Shown piece after piece: positions 1 through 10,000 of a stretch of DNA of 64,000 nucleotides. Under the pieces are notes generated by a model that did no database searches, was not told where the DNA came from, and worked only from the letters and a program-made list of their open reading frames with translations. The position numbers and the translations under genes are program-made. The DNA comes from BOG-933 sp037147415 (GTDB taxonomy: Bacteria; Pseudomonadota; Alphaproteobacteria; Azospirillales; Azospirillaceae), in the NCBI GenBank assembly GCA_037147415.1, contig JBAWVF010000001.1:15402-79401 (forward strand), in the 5' to 3' direction. The first letter of the stretch is position 1; every line of letters begins with the position of its first letter.

Positions 1-61
1 AACAGAGTGGTCGGGAAAATCAAGTGGCTTGCAAAACCGCACGCAGTAGTTCATCACCGAA

Positions 62-67
62 TATAAT
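62..67 (+). promoter_or_regulatory. Candidate -10 box upstream of gloB
   Basis: A perfect TATAAT lies 40 bases before the gloB ATG. No good -35 hexamer sits 16-18 bases upstream, so this is only a partial promoter match. A purine-rich ribosome binding site (AAAAGGGG, 91-98) precedes the ATG at 108. Confidence 0.35.
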
Positions 68-107
68 GCTCATCGGCTCCGGCCGGTCGAAAAAGGGGTC
101 CATTGCC

Positions 108-869
108 ATGGAGTTGCTGGTCCTGCCCGCGCTTAAAGACAACTATGTCTATATGGTATGCGATCCGAGTGACGGCATCGCCGCAGTCGTCGATCCGGCC
201 GAAGCCGGCCCCGCAATCAACGCGGCGGAAAGCCGCGGCCGGCAGATCGGCGCGGTGTTCAACACACACCATCATGACGACCATATTTTCGGTGATCAGC
301 AGATAAAGACCCGGTACCGCTGCCCGGTAATCGGAGCGCGCGCCGACGCCCATCGCATCCCCGAGATGGATATCGGCCTCGGCGACGGTGACCATTATCA
401 GTTCGGTACCGAAAATATCCAGGTTATTGCGACCCCCGGCCATACCAGCGGCCACATCAGCTTCTATTTTCCGCGGGCCGGTCTGCTCTTTTGCGGCGAC
501 ACCCTGTTCTCGCTCGGATGCGGCCGGCTGTTCGAAGGTACGGCGGCTCAAATGTGGGCGTCACTGTTGCGATTGCGCGCACTGCCCGACACAACCAAGG
601 TTTGTTGTGCCCACGAATACACGCTGTCCAACGCTCGTTTCGCTCTCAGTATCGAGCCCGGCAATCCGGCCCTGGTCGCGCGCGCCGCGGCCGCGACGGC
701 GCAACGCGAGCGCAACGCGCCCACGGTGCCGACCACGATGGCCGAGGAAAAGGCAACCAACCCGTTTCTCCGCGCCGACCGACCCGAGATCGCGGCGGCA
801 CTCGGAATGAGTGGCGCGCCACCGGTCGAAGTTTTTGCCGAATTACGGCGACGTAAGGATCGTTTTTAA
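108..869 (+). CDS. gloB: Hydroxyacylglutathione hydrolase (glyoxalase II)
   Basis: Hydrolyses S-lactoylglutathione to lactate and glutathione, the second step of methylglyoxal detoxification in the cytosol. The protein is 253 residues, the usual glyoxalase II length. It carries the metallo-beta-lactamase metal motif THHHDDH near residue 55, a second metal histidine in TPGHTSGH and the bridging aspartate in FCGDTLF. The C-terminal glutathione-binding region ends in RRRKDRF, typical of the family. The reading frame is open from base 24, but the ATG at 108 follows AAAAGGGG and gives the conserved N-terminus (MELLVLPALKDNY). It is followed 27 bases later by a glutathione S-transferase. The partner gloA lies far away at 30.5-30.9 kb. 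Confidence 0.95.
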   Translation: MELLVLPALKDNYVYMVCDPSDGIAAVVDPAEAGPAINAAESRGRQIGAVFNTHHHDDHIFGDQQIKTRYRCPVIGARADAHRIPEMDIGLGDGDHYQFGTENIQVIATPGHTSGHISFYFPRAGLLFCGDTLFSLGCGRLFEGTAAQMWASLLRLRALPDTTKVCCAHEYTLSNARFALSIEPGNPALVARAAAATAQRERNAPTVPTTMAEEKATNPFLRADRPEIAAALGMSGAPPVEVFAELRRRKDRF

Positions 870-896
870 ATCGTTTCGATTATTGGAGTCGGTGCC

Positions 897-1502
897 ATGA
901 TGAAACTGTACTACAGCCTTGCCTCACCCTATGCCCGCAAGGTCCGTATGGCCGCTGCCGAGGCCGGGGTCGACGATCGTATCGATCTCGTATTGACCGA
1001 CGCCTGGTCGGCGACCGTCGGCTTGCCGCAGGATAATCCGCTGTGCAAAGTGCCGACTTTGGTGCTGGAGGACGGCTCACCGCTCTATGACAGCCCGGTG
1101 ATCTGCGAATATCTCGATTATCTGGGTGGCGGCTCGCTCTTTCCGCCGGCAGGACCGGAGCGCTGGTGCGCACTGCGCTTACAAGCACTCGGCGACGGCC
1201 TGTGTGATGCCGCGGTCGCGCGCCGGCTGGAAGCCATGCGGCCGGAAAACCTGCGTTCCGCCAGTTGGGATCAGCGCCAAAACGCCGCCATGACCCGGGC
1301 CTGCGATGTGCTGGAAACCGACATTGACGATTTAACCGGCCCCGTAACGATCGGTGCCTTGGCTGTCGCAACCGCACTCGGTTATCTCGACTTCCGCTTT
1401 ACCGCCGAGCCCTGGCGCCCCGGCCGACCCCGACTTGCCGCGTGGTTCGAGCAGGCGAGCCAACGCCCGAGTTTCGAATCAACCCGGCCGCCCGCGCCAT
1501 GA
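897..1502 (+). CDS. Glutathione S-transferase family protein
   Basis: A 201-residue cytosolic GST-like protein. The N-terminal thioredoxin-like domain starts MMKLYYSLASPYARKVR, with the Ser-Pro-Tyr segment where GSTs place the catalytic residue. The cis-proline and glutathione-contact stretch KVPTLVLEDGSPLYDSPVI follows at about residues 50-68. A helical C-terminal domain completes it. The substrate cannot be read from the sequence. GGAG at 884-887 serves as ribosome binding site. The stop codon overlaps the next gene's ATG (ATGA), so the two are probably translationally coupled. Confidence 0.88.
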   Translation: MMKLYYSLASPYARKVRMAAAEAGVDDRIDLVLTDAWSATVGLPQDNPLCKVPTLVLEDGSPLYDSPVICEYLDYLGGGSLFPPAGPERWCALRLQALGDGLCDAAVARRLEAMRPENLRSASWDQRQNAAMTRACDVLETDIDDLTGPVTIGALAVATALGYLDFRFTAEPWRPGRPRLAAWFEQASQRPSFESTRPPAP

Positions 1503-1918
1503 ATGCCGCCGCAATCATCGCCCGCCTCGGCCTGAAGCCGCATCCCGAAGGCGGGCATTATGTCGAGACCTACCGTCATCAAAACGAAGGCGGTGGTCGC
1601 GGCGCCTGCACCGCGATTTATTATTTGTTGGCGGCCGGGGAGCGGTCGCACTGGCACCGAGTCGATGCCGTGGAAATCTGGCACTGGTATGCTGGCGCCC
1701 CGTTGACACTTGAATTGTCGCTGGATGGGCACACGACCCGGCAAGTCTTGCTCGGCCCCGATTTCGCGGCCAATCAGCGCCCGCAAGCGGTGGTACCGGC
1801 CGGGGCCTGGCAGGCCGCGTCAACCGCGGGCGATTGGACGTTAACCGGTTGCACGGTTGCCCCGGCCTTCGATTTTGCCGGATTCGAGATGGCACCGAAG
1901 GGCTGGGCGCCGAGGTAA
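1499..1918 (+). CDS. Cupin family protein (DUF985 type)
   Basis: A 139-residue single-domain cupin. It has the DUF985 opening GLKPHPEGGHYVETYR, an AIYYLLAAGERSHWHRVDAVEIWHWY segment carrying the first cupin motif, and a C-terminal PAGAWQAA...FDFAGFEMA stretch. The His/Glu residues could bind a metal. Family members have been linked to epimerase-like or small-molecule binding roles, but no reaction is established here. The ATG overlaps the GST stop codon (ATGA). An in-frame start further upstream would lie inside the GST gene and is less likely. Confidence 0.85.
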   Translation: MNAAAIIARLGLKPHPEGGHYVETYRHQNEGGGRGACTAIYYLLAAGERSHWHRVDAVEIWHWYAGAPLTLELSLDGHTTRQVLLGPDFAANQRPQAVVPAGAWQAASTAGDWTLTGCTVAPAFDFAGFEMAPKGWAPR

Positions 1919-1925
1919 CAAGGGC

Positions 1926-3077
1926 ATGACTCCAAAATTCCATAATTTCACGAGCAACAACATACGCCGCCACGTGGCCGGTTTGCTTGAACCCGCTCTC
2001 TCGACGATTGGAAGCCGACTGGTTCGCGGCTTTAATATCTGCGTTGTCCTGGCCGGTGTTCTGGCCGCCGTGCTGGCCACGGATCCGGTCTACGGGGTTA
2101 ACATTGAACTGCCGGTTAAGGTCATTCTTTTGCTGTTCACTATCGAATACCTGTTTCGACTGTGGACCGCGCCCGAGCTGGCAACGGCTCATCCGCCGGA
2201 AGGACGGCGGCTGCGCTGGGCGCTTTCACCTTTCGGCCTTCTTGATCTCTCCAGTGTCCTGCTGATTCCCTTGGCTCTGGCGGCCGGTGCGGCTCCGACT
2301 GCCGCATACCTGTTCGGTGTGCTGTGGATATTCAAGCTGGCCCGCTATTCTCATGGCTTGGCCGTACTCGGGCGTGTGGTCGAGATCGAAGCCGAACCGC
2401 TGCTCGGCGTGCTGTTTGCTTTTTTGATCGTTTTGCTGATCGCCTCGGTGCTCGCCTATTTGATCGAAGGGCCGAACCAGCCCGATCAATTCGGCAGCGT
2501 ACCGAAAGCGATGTGGTGGGCCATCGTCACCCTCACCACCACCGGCTATGGCGACGTCGTGCCGCTCAGTACCGGGGGCCGCGTGCTGAGCGGGTTGGTC
2601 ATGATGTGCGGCATCATCGTTTTCGCCCTGTGGGCCGGTATTCTCGCCACCGGCTTTTCTCAGGAAATGCGTCGGCGCGCTTTTTTGCGCACCTGGGATC
2701 TGGTGTCGCGGGTGCCGCTGTTTCGTGATGTCGGCGCCGCCGTGATTTCCGAAGTTGCCCAGCGCTTGCGCCCGCGCGAAGTCGGACGCGGCACCGTCAT
2801 TCTGCGCAAAGGCGAGGTCGGGGACTGTATGTATTTCATCGTTCATGGTGAGGTTGTGGTTGATCTGGGCCCAACTTTCTTACACTTGCGCGATGGCGCT
2901 TTCATGGGTGAGTTATCATTGATTACCGGAGCACGTCGTAATGCAAGCGCCATGGCAACCCGGCAAACACAACTTCTCATTTTAGACATTGCCGATTTTC
3001 GCGATTTAGCCGCGCGCCACCCCGACTTGACCGCCGCAATCCATTTAGAAGCGGAACGACGCCTTAATAACGGTTAG
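1926..3077 (+). CDS. Potassium channel with C-terminal cyclic-nucleotide-binding domain
   Basis: A 383-residue inner-membrane channel of the MloK1 type (six membrane segments plus a cytoplasmic cNMP domain). Hydrophobic segments lie near residues 35-52, 64-80, 105-122, 125-140, 160-181 and 222-245. The pore loop with selectivity filter TTTGYGD lies at 204-210. After residue ~265 comes a cyclic-nucleotide-binding fold with the signature GELSLITGARRNASAM, where the Arg after GA is expected to contact the ligand phosphate. The S4-like segment has few positive charges, suggesting weak voltage sensing, as in MloK1. The ATG at 1926 begins 7 bases after the cupin stop. A 23-residue upstream extension is in frame but has no family support. 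Confidence 0.85.
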   Translation: MTPKFHNFTSNNIRRHVAGLLEPALSTIGSRLVRGFNICVVLAGVLAAVLATDPVYGVNIELPVKVILLLFTIEYLFRLWTAPELATAHPPEGRRLRWALSPFGLLDLSSVLLIPLALAAGAAPTAAYLFGVLWIFKLARYSHGLAVLGRVVEIEAEPLLGVLFAFLIVLLIASVLAYLIEGPNQPDQFGSVPKAMWWAIVTLTTTGYGDVVPLSTGGRVLSGLVMMCGIIVFALWAGILATGFSQEMRRRAFLRTWDLVSRVPLFRDVGAAVISEVAQRLRPREVGRGTVILRKGEVGDCMYFIVHGEVVVDLGPTFLHLRDGAFMGELSLITGARRNASAMATRQTQLLILDIADFRDLAARHPDLTAAIHLEAERRLNNG

Positions 3078-3206
3078 GTGCGGCATTTTGTCCCAAAACA
3101 CCTACAGCATTACATGCTCAATGATGATATTAGGCGGAGTGAACCTTCAGTTCATTTTAACTCTTCCGTTCCATCATCGATTTTTACTCGAAGGCACGCG
3201 CTGATC

Positions 3207-4826
3207 ATGACCGACGATGATGATGATCTGATGTTCGATGATGAGACCGATGCCGGGGCCACGCCGGTAAAGCCGGTAACATCTCCTTTACGCTGGAAGA
3301 TGTTGGTGGTCGATGATGAGCCCGAGGTTCACTCGATAACCCGGCTGGTGCTGGCCGATTTTGCGTTCAAAGGTCGCAGCGCCCGATTTTTCAGTGCGTA
3401 TTCGGCGGCCGAGGCAATCAGCATTCTGGAACAGGAAAAGGACATCGCCCTGATCCTGCTTGATGTGGTGATGGAAACCGACGATGCCGGGCTGAAACTG
3501 GTTCATCATATCCGGGAAGTCATGAACAACCGTCATGTTCGTATTATTCTACGAACCGGGCAACCTGGGCAGGCCCCCGAGCGTAGCGTTATCCTTGAAT
3601 ATGATATCAACGACTACAAGGCCAAGACCCAGCTGACCGCACAACAACTTTTTACCTGCACCGTCGCCGCATTGCGTTCGTATGAAGACCTGATCGCCAT
3701 CGACACCAATCGCCGAGGCCTGGAAAAAATTATTGAAGCCTCCAGTTCACTTTCAAAAACGCGCTCGATGCAGCTTTTCGCCGCCGGCGTCCTGACCCAA
3801 CTCAGTGCGATTATCGGGGCGGGCCCGGATGCGATTTTATGTGTTCAACGGGGCGATTTTCGGCGGCGAGACTGTAATAGTCTTTATGTACTGGCCGGAT
3901 CCGGTCGCTATGAGACTTTGATTAACCGACCGCTGGAAAATCATGTCGAACCTGAGATTATCGCCAAAGTAAAACTCTGCCTTTATTCAAAGCGAAATTT
4001 GTTTGAGCCGACATCTTGTGCTATGTACATCCACACGATAAGTGGGCGCGAAAACGTCGTTTATATGGGATCGAACCGCATTCTTAACAAGCTTGACCAG
4101 CACCTTATTGAATTGTTTTGCGACAAGATCACCATCGGCTTTGAAAATATTACACTCTACGAGCAATTACTTCGGTCTCAGCATGCTACCATCGCCACTT
4201 TGGCCGAGCTGGCCGAAACCGCTCAAATCGATGTCGGCTCGGTGATTGCGCCGGAGAGTGATGGAGAAACCGATTCGGAACAATACACCGAGTCGCTGCG
4301 TATTTCCACGATCGCCGGGAGTATTACGGAACAATTGCGAAGCGACGGGCATTTCCGTTCAATCATCAGCAACCCGTTCGTCGAGATGATCGGTCTGGCC
4401 AGCATGTTGCACGACGTCGGCAACATTGCGGTCGCCGACCGTATCCTGCGCAAAAGCGGTCGGCTGGAAGCGGACGAGCGTCGCATCATGGAGTTGCACA
4501 CCAAACGCGGCAGCTCGATTCTTAACCGGGCCTGCCGTATGGTTGACGGTCTGAACTATCTGGAGTTGGGGGCCGAAATCGCCCGCCATCACCATGAAAA
4601 TTTCGACGGCTCCGGCTATCCCGACGGTCTGGCCGGAAACGATATCCCGTTGGCCGCACGCATCGTCGCGGTTGCCGATACCTTTGACGCGCTGATTTCC
4701 TCGCGCCCCTATCGCAATGCGCTGTCCGAAACCGACGCGATAGCCGAAGTCAAAGCCCAGTCGGGCAAGCGCTTCGATCCGGTCATCGTGGACGCTTTTC
4801 TCAAAAGCCGGATGGCCGGTGGTTGA
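3207..4826 (+). CDS. Response regulator with DUF3369 and HD-GYP phosphodiesterase domains
   Basis: A 539-residue signalling protein. An acidic N-terminal stretch leads into a receiver domain (residues ~30-155: VVDDEPE, phospho-acceptor Asp86 in LILLDVVME, RTGQPGQ). A GAF-like DUF3369 region (~180-330) and an HD-GYP domain (~345-535) follow. The latter shows MLHDVGNIAVAD, HHHENFDGSGYPDGL and VADTFDAL, so the metal ligands and GYP motif are intact and it should hydrolyse cyclic di-GMP. The frame is open from a GTG directly after the previous stop, but the ATG at 3207 gives a normal domain start. No cognate kinase is adjacent. The stop overlaps the following gene (TGATG). Confidence 0.88.
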   Translation: MTDDDDDLMFDDETDAGATPVKPVTSPLRWKMLVVDDEPEVHSITRLVLADFAFKGRSARFFSAYSAAEAISILEQEKDIALILLDVVMETDDAGLKLVHHIREVMNNRHVRIILRTGQPGQAPERSVILEYDINDYKAKTQLTAQQLFTCTVAALRSYEDLIAIDTNRRGLEKIIEASSSLSKTRSMQLFAAGVLTQLSAIIGAGPDAILCVQRGDFRRRDCNSLYVLAGSGRYETLINRPLENHVEPEIIAKVKLCLYSKRNLFEPTSCAMYIHTISGRENVVYMGSNRILNKLDQHLIELFCDKITIGFENITLYEQLLRSQHATIATLAELAETAQIDVGSVIAPESDGETDSEQYTESLRISTIAGSITEQLRSDGHFRSIISNPFVEMIGLASMLHDVGNIAVADRILRKSGRLEADERRIMELHTKRGSSILNRACRMVDGLNYLELGAEIARHHHENFDGSGYPDGLAGNDIPLAARIVAVADTFDALISSRPYRNALSETDAIAEVKAQSGKRFDPVIVDAFLKSRMAGG

Positions 4827-5242
4827 TGAAACCGGTCAAGCACCCGCACCCGCCCCGTTTTACCACCCCGCCATCCCGGGCTGAAATAGAGCGACTGGCC
4901 GCCGCGACTCTCGAGTCGCTACCCGAAATCTTTCTCCGTCCCGCCGGACCGCTCGTCCTCCTGGTCGAAGACTTCCCCGACGAGGAGACCGAACGCGAAA
5001 TGGGATTGGAAAGCCCGTTCGATCTGCTCGGGCTTTATCGCGGCGTCGACCTTGCGCACCAAAGCATTCTCGACGTCCGCACCAGCCTCGATACCATCAT
5101 CCTCTATCGTCGGCCGCTGCTCGATTACTGGTGCGATACGGGGGAAGAGCTGGCCGCCGTCGTCCGCCATGTCCTGATCCATGAAATCGGCCACCATTTC
5201 GGCCTTTCGGATGAGGACATGGAGCGGATCGAGGCAACTTAG
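4826..5242 (+). CDS. Small zincin-like metallopeptidase family protein (DUF1025 type)
   Basis: A 138-residue cytosolic protein with an intact zinc-peptidase motif, HEIGHHFGLSDEDM, close to its C-terminus. This is the diagnostic arrangement of the minimal zincin family. The preceding segment GLYRGVDL... and IILYRRPLLDYW matches the family pattern. The substrate is unknown. Start: the ATG overlaps the HD-GYP gene stop by one base (TGATG), indicating coupling. The stop codon TAG overlaps the convergent chemoreceptor stop. Confidence 0.85.
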   Translation: MKPVKHPHPPRFTTPPSRAEIERLAAATLESLPEIFLRPAGPLVLLVEDFPDEETEREMGLESPFDLLGLYRGVDLAHQSILDVRTSLDTIILYRRPLLDYWCDTGEELAAVVRHVLIHEIGHHFGLSDEDMERIEAT

Positions 5243-6918
5243 CCGTTCCTGATGGTCGCGACGAAGCGATCGACTTCACGGCCGAGATTATCGGCCTGCT
5301 GACCGAGCGTGCCGGCCGCCGCCAGAGTCTCGTTTGCCCCGACGCCGGTTTCATGCGCCGCCCGGGAAACGCCGGTAATGTTCGAAGACACCTCCTGCGT
5401 TCCCATCGAAGCTTCCTGAACATTGCGCGCGATTTCCCGCGTCGCCGCCCCCTGTTCTTCGACCGCGGACGCAATGGTGGTGGCAATTTCGCTCATGCGG
5501 CGAATGGTGCCGGTAATCCCCTTGATGGCATCGACGGTGGTCGAGGTCACCCCCTGCATTTGCGCGACCTGAGCCTGAATATCGTCGGTCGCCTTGGCGG
5601 TCTGGTTGGCCAGATTTTTGACTTCGGAAGCCACCACGGCGAAGCCCTTGCCCGCTTCGCCGGCCCGCGCCGCTTCGATGGTCGCGTTCAGCGCCAACAG
5701 ATTGGTCTGTGAGGCGATATTGTTGATCAGCTGAACCACTTCGCCGATTTTTTGAGCCGCTTCGACCAGCCCGGCAACCGTGCTGTTGGTACGGTTGGCC
5801 TCTTCGACCGCAATCGTGCCGATCCGGGTCGACTCGGTGACCTGCCGGCTGATTTCGGAAATTGAACTCGACAACTCCTCGGTCGCCGCCGCCACGGTCT
5901 GCACATTGGCCGAAGCCTGTTCCGCCGCCGCCGAAACCGTCGCGCATTGCCGGTTGGTCTGGTCGGCGTTGGCGGTCATCGACTGCGCATTGCTTTGCAA
6001 TTGCCGCGACGCCGAGGCGACCGCCGAAACCACCCCCTTGACGCTCGACTCGAAACTATCGGCCAACCGGCCCATGCTGCGGCGCTTTTCCTCGGCCGCC
6101 TGTTTTTCCAGCCGGACCTGCTCGGCTTTCAGCCGCTCGACCTCGAGCGCACTATCCTTGAATGTCTGAAGCGCCCGGGCGATCGCACCGACCTCGTCCT
6201 CGCGATCCGCCCCGACGACCGTAATGCCGGTGTCACCCCGGGCCAGCCGCTCCATCAACGCGACCAAACCGCTGATCGGGCGGGTCACCCCGGCCGCGGT
6301 CATCTGCCAAGCGATCAACAGGAACAGCAGCGAAGCCCCGACCGCGCTCCCGAGCGTTAAATTATAGGTCCGGTTGGCATCAGCGGTCAGCGCCACGGAA
6401 CGGGCATCGACACTTTTGAGAATTCGGTCGTTCAAGTCGATGGCATCCCGGCGAAACGCCTCGAACACCGGCTCGATCTTTTTTCTCATCATGCCCATGG
6501 CTTCGGCATTATGGTTCGCCAAGGCCGCCGTCTCGACCTCGGCAATCGCCGGGCCGACATCGTCGAACTTGCTCTTGAATTCTGCGATGGCAATGCGGCT
6601 ATCGGGGTCGAGCTTGGCCGCGCTATCCAGAAAGCCGCGGAACGCCTTGCCCGCGTCCTTAACCTCTTCCGCCAGCCGGCGTGCTTCGGACATATCGTCC
6701 TCGGCAATCATCTTGAACATAAGCCGACCGACATCACTGAGCACCCGATTGGCCCGAGCCAGACTGACCGTCGCCTTCGATTCGCCGGCAAGCAATTTGT
6801 CGTATGCATCGTCCATATGCTGAAGATTGGTCGCGGAATACAGACCGACCGCGATGGCCATGACCGCCATCATGCCGAGAATAATCAAAAACTTGACGGT
6901 AATCGACAGATTTTGCAT
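5239..6918 (-). CDS. Methyl-accepting chemotaxis protein
   Basis: A 559-residue inner-membrane chemoreceptor. Membrane segment 1 is at ~7-29, with a ~155-residue periplasmic four-helix-type sensor. Membrane segment 2 is at ~190-208, followed by a HAMP domain (~210-262, including ISGLVALMERLARGD) and a long signalling helix bundle with the conserved hairpin tip NLLALNATIEAARAGE. The sensor is a generic four-helix bundle, so the ligand is unknown. There is no C-terminal CheR/CheB-tethering pentapeptide of the NWETF type. No che genes are in the window. The upstream leader contains a 14-bp tandem repeat ending just before the AAGGA ribosome binding site. Confidence 0.92.
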   Translation of the reverse strand: MQNLSITVKFLIILGMMAVMAIAVGLYSATNLQHMDDAYDKLLAGESKATVSLARANRVLSDVGRLMFKMIAEDDMSEARRLAEEVKDAGKAFRGFLDSAAKLDPDSRIAIAEFKSKFDDVGPAIAEVETAALANHNAEAMGMMRKKIEPVFEAFRRDAIDLNDRILKSVDARSVALTADANRTYNLTLGSAVGASLLFLLIAWQMTAAGVTRPISGLVALMERLARGDTGITVVGADREDEVGAIARALQTFKDSALEVERLKAEQVRLEKQAAEEKRRSMGRLADSFESSVKGVVSAVASASRQLQSNAQSMTANADQTNRQCATVSAAAEQASANVQTVAAATEELSSSISEISRQVTESTRIGTIAVEEANRTNSTVAGLVEAAQKIGEVVQLINNIASQTNLLALNATIEAARAGEAGKGFAVVASEVKNLANQTAKATDDIQAQVAQMQGVTSTTVDAIKGITGTIRRMSEIATTIASAVEEQGAATREIARNVQEASMGTQEVSSNITGVSRAAHETGVGANETLAAAGTLGQQADNLGREVDRFVATIRNG

Positions 6919-6932
6919 GGCGTTCGGTCCTT

Positions 6933-6974
6933 AGCTTGATAGCGAGAGCTTGGTAGCGCGAGCTTGGTAGCGAG
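6933..6974. repeat. Three tandem 14-bp repeats upstream of the chemoreceptor gene
   Basis: Units AGCTTGATAGCGAG, AGCTTGGTAGCGCG and AGCTTGGTAGCGAG sit end to end, followed by a partial CGAGC. They lie immediately upstream of the AAGGA ribosome binding site of the minus-strand chemoreceptor gene, between it and an efflux gene. Confidence 0.85.
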
Positions 6975-7045
6975 CGAGCATAAACCAATGGGGTTTCAAC
7001 TATTTCCTAGTCCGAATTAGCCGAACTGTCAAGGACGGGGCGATT

Positions 7046-10000
7046 TCAAACGGCCGCACGTCTATGCGACGTATGATTGCCGAACAGCCCGCGGACCACA
7101 ACATAGAACACCGGAGTAAAGAGCAAACCGAACACGGTGACGCCAAGCATACCGAAGAACACGGTGGTGCCGAGCCATTGTCGCATCTCGGCTCCGGCCC
7201 CCACCGCCAGCACCAACGGCAGCACACCGAAGATGAAAGCCAGCGACGTCATTAAGATCGGACGCAAACGGGTGCGCGCGGCTTCTGCGGCCGCCTGGAA
7301 CCGGCTTTTCCCTTGCTCTTCGCCTTGGCGGGCGAATTCGACGATCAGAATCGCGTTCTTGGCGGCCAGCCCGACCAGCACGACGAAACCGACCTGCGAC
7401 AAAATATTAATGTCCATACCGCGAGCGAGCAGGCCGCTGACCGCAGCCAACAAGCACATCGGCACGATCAAAATCACCGAAAGCGGCAAGGACCAGCTTT
7501 CATACTGCGCCGCCAGTACCAGAAACACGAACACCACCGAGGCGGCAAACACCAACAGGCCGGTATTGCCGACCGCTTTTTCCTGATAAGCCAACTCGGT
7601 CCACTCATAGCCGAAGCCGTCGGGCAAGTACTGAGCCGCCAGCTTTTCCATCACGTCCAGACCGTAGCCGGTCGAAATGCCGGGCGCCGTGTTCCCCTGA
7701 AGCTCCGCCGCCGGATAAAGATTGTAACGCGGCATCCGGTAGGGGCCGCTGAGATCGCGGAAGCCGGCAACCGAGCCGATCGGCACCATGTCACCCTTAT
7801 CATTGCGGGTTTTAAGGTTGGCAATGTCTTCGGTGGTCTGGCGGAACGGGGCATCGGCCTGCGCAATGACCCGGAAGGTATAACCCAGGAAATTGAACTC
7901 GTTGACAAAGGTCGACCCGAGATAAATTTCCAGCGTCTTGAACACCCGGTCGGCCGAAACCCCCAGCATCTGCGCCTTGACCCGGTCGATATCGGCGAAT
8001 ACCCGAGGCGTCCGGGTATTGAACGTCGAAAACATCGAGGTCAGGCCGGGGTCTTTGGACGCCGCCGCCAGCAATTCTCCGGTAGCGGCTTCAAGCGCGG
8101 CCGGGCCGCGCCCGCCCTTGTCCTGAATCATCATCTTAAAGCCGCCGGCCGTGCCCATGCCGCGCACCGACGGTGGCGCAATCGGAATGATCAGCGCGTC
8201 CTGAATGCCGCCCAATCTTTTCCGCAAGTCCGCGAGAATAACATTGGCGGACAGCCCGTGTTCGGCCCGCTCGGCAAACGGCTTCAACGGCGTGAAGATC
8301 GCGCCGCCGTTCGAGGCATTGGTGAAGGTGGCGCCGTCGAAGCCGGCAAAGGCCACGGTGTGGGCAACCCCGGGCGTCTCCAGAATAATCTTGACCGCGC
8401 GCTTGACCACCGCGTCGGTCCGCGCCAGCGACGAGCCCGGCGGCAACTGAATCACGGTGATCAGATAACCCTGATCGAGCTGCGGGATGAAGCCGGTCGG
8501 CGCCCGGTTGAACTGCCAGCCGGTCAGCACGATTAGCGAGCAGAAAATCAGCAAAACAAAGCCGGTATAGCGCACCAACCGCTTGGTCAACCCGCCATAG
8601 CCGTTGGCCATGCGCTCAAACCCGACATTAAACAGCCGGAAGAAGCCGACAACCGGGCGCATCAGCAACGGCGGTCGCCGCTCGTGTTCGGGGTGAGGCT
8701 TCAGCAGGATCGCACAGAGCGCCGGACTCAGCGTCAGTGAGACAAAACAGGAAATTACCGTGGCCGCGGCAATGGTGACGGCGAATTGCCGGAAGAACTG
8801 ACCACTGATACCGGGAATGAACGCGGCCGGGATGAACACCGCCGACAACACCAGTGCAATCGCGATCAAAGCGCCGCCGACCTCGTCCATGGTCTCGTGC
8901 GCGGCGTCGCGCGGTTTCATGCCGCCGGCGATCAAGCGCTCGACATTCTCGACCACGACAATAGCGTCATCGACCACGATGCCGACCGCCAGCACCAATC
9001 CGAACAGCGATAAATTGTTAAGAGAATAGCCGCACGCGGCCAAAATCTGAAATGTCCCGATCAACGAAATCGGAATCGCGGCCACCGGAATGATCGAGGC
9101 GCGCCACGTCTGTAAAAACAGGATGACCACAACCACCACCAGCGCAACCGCAATAAAGATGGTATGAACCACCTCTTCAACCGATTGGGCGATAAAGATG
9201 GTCGGATCGTAGCGAATATCGTAGCGCACACCGGGTGGAAACGACTTCGACAGATCGGCAATGGTGGTGCGTACCTTGATCGCGGTCGACAGCGCATTGG
9301 TTCCCGGCAGCTGCGTCACCACGATCGGCACCGCCGGTTGCTCGTCGAGATAACCGTTCGCGCTGTAATCCTGCGCCCCAAGCTCTACCCTTGCGATGTC
9401 GCGCACCCGGGTCACCCGTCCGTCCGGATCGGCCCGGACCACGATATCTTCGAACTGAGCGGCGCTTTGCAGCCGGCCCAGCGTCTGCACGTTAAGCTGG
9501 AATGCACCTTGCTTCGGCACCGGCGGCTGATCGAGAATCCCGGCCGCAACCTGCACATTTTGCGCCTGCAACGCTGTAACCACATCGCTGGCGGTCAGGC
9601 CGCGGGCGGCCGTAAGTTGCGGGTCCAGCCAGATCCGCATCGAGTAATCGCGCGAGCCGAACACCCGCAAATCGCCGACGCCCTTGACCCGGGCCAGCAC
9701 GTCCTTGACCTGAAGCGTCGCGTAATTCGACAAATAAACCCGGTCGCGCGAACCGTCGGGCGAGGTAAGATGAATCACCATCAGCATGTCGGGTGAATTC
9801 TTCTTAACCGTAATGCCGATTTTCTGAACTTCGGCCGGCAAGCGCGGCTGCGCGATCGCAACCCGGTTCTGCACCAACACCTGCGCGGTATCGAGATTGG
9901 TCCCGAGCGCAAAGGTAATGGTGATCGCCAGATTGCCGTCGCCGGTCGCCTGCGAGGACATGTACAGCATGTTCTCGACGCCGTTGATCTGCAATTCAAG

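Noticed and set aside
7313..8536. 407-codon open frame on the plus strand
   Set aside because: Antisense shadow of the first RND permease, with His/Arg/Gln-rich composition typical of shadows.
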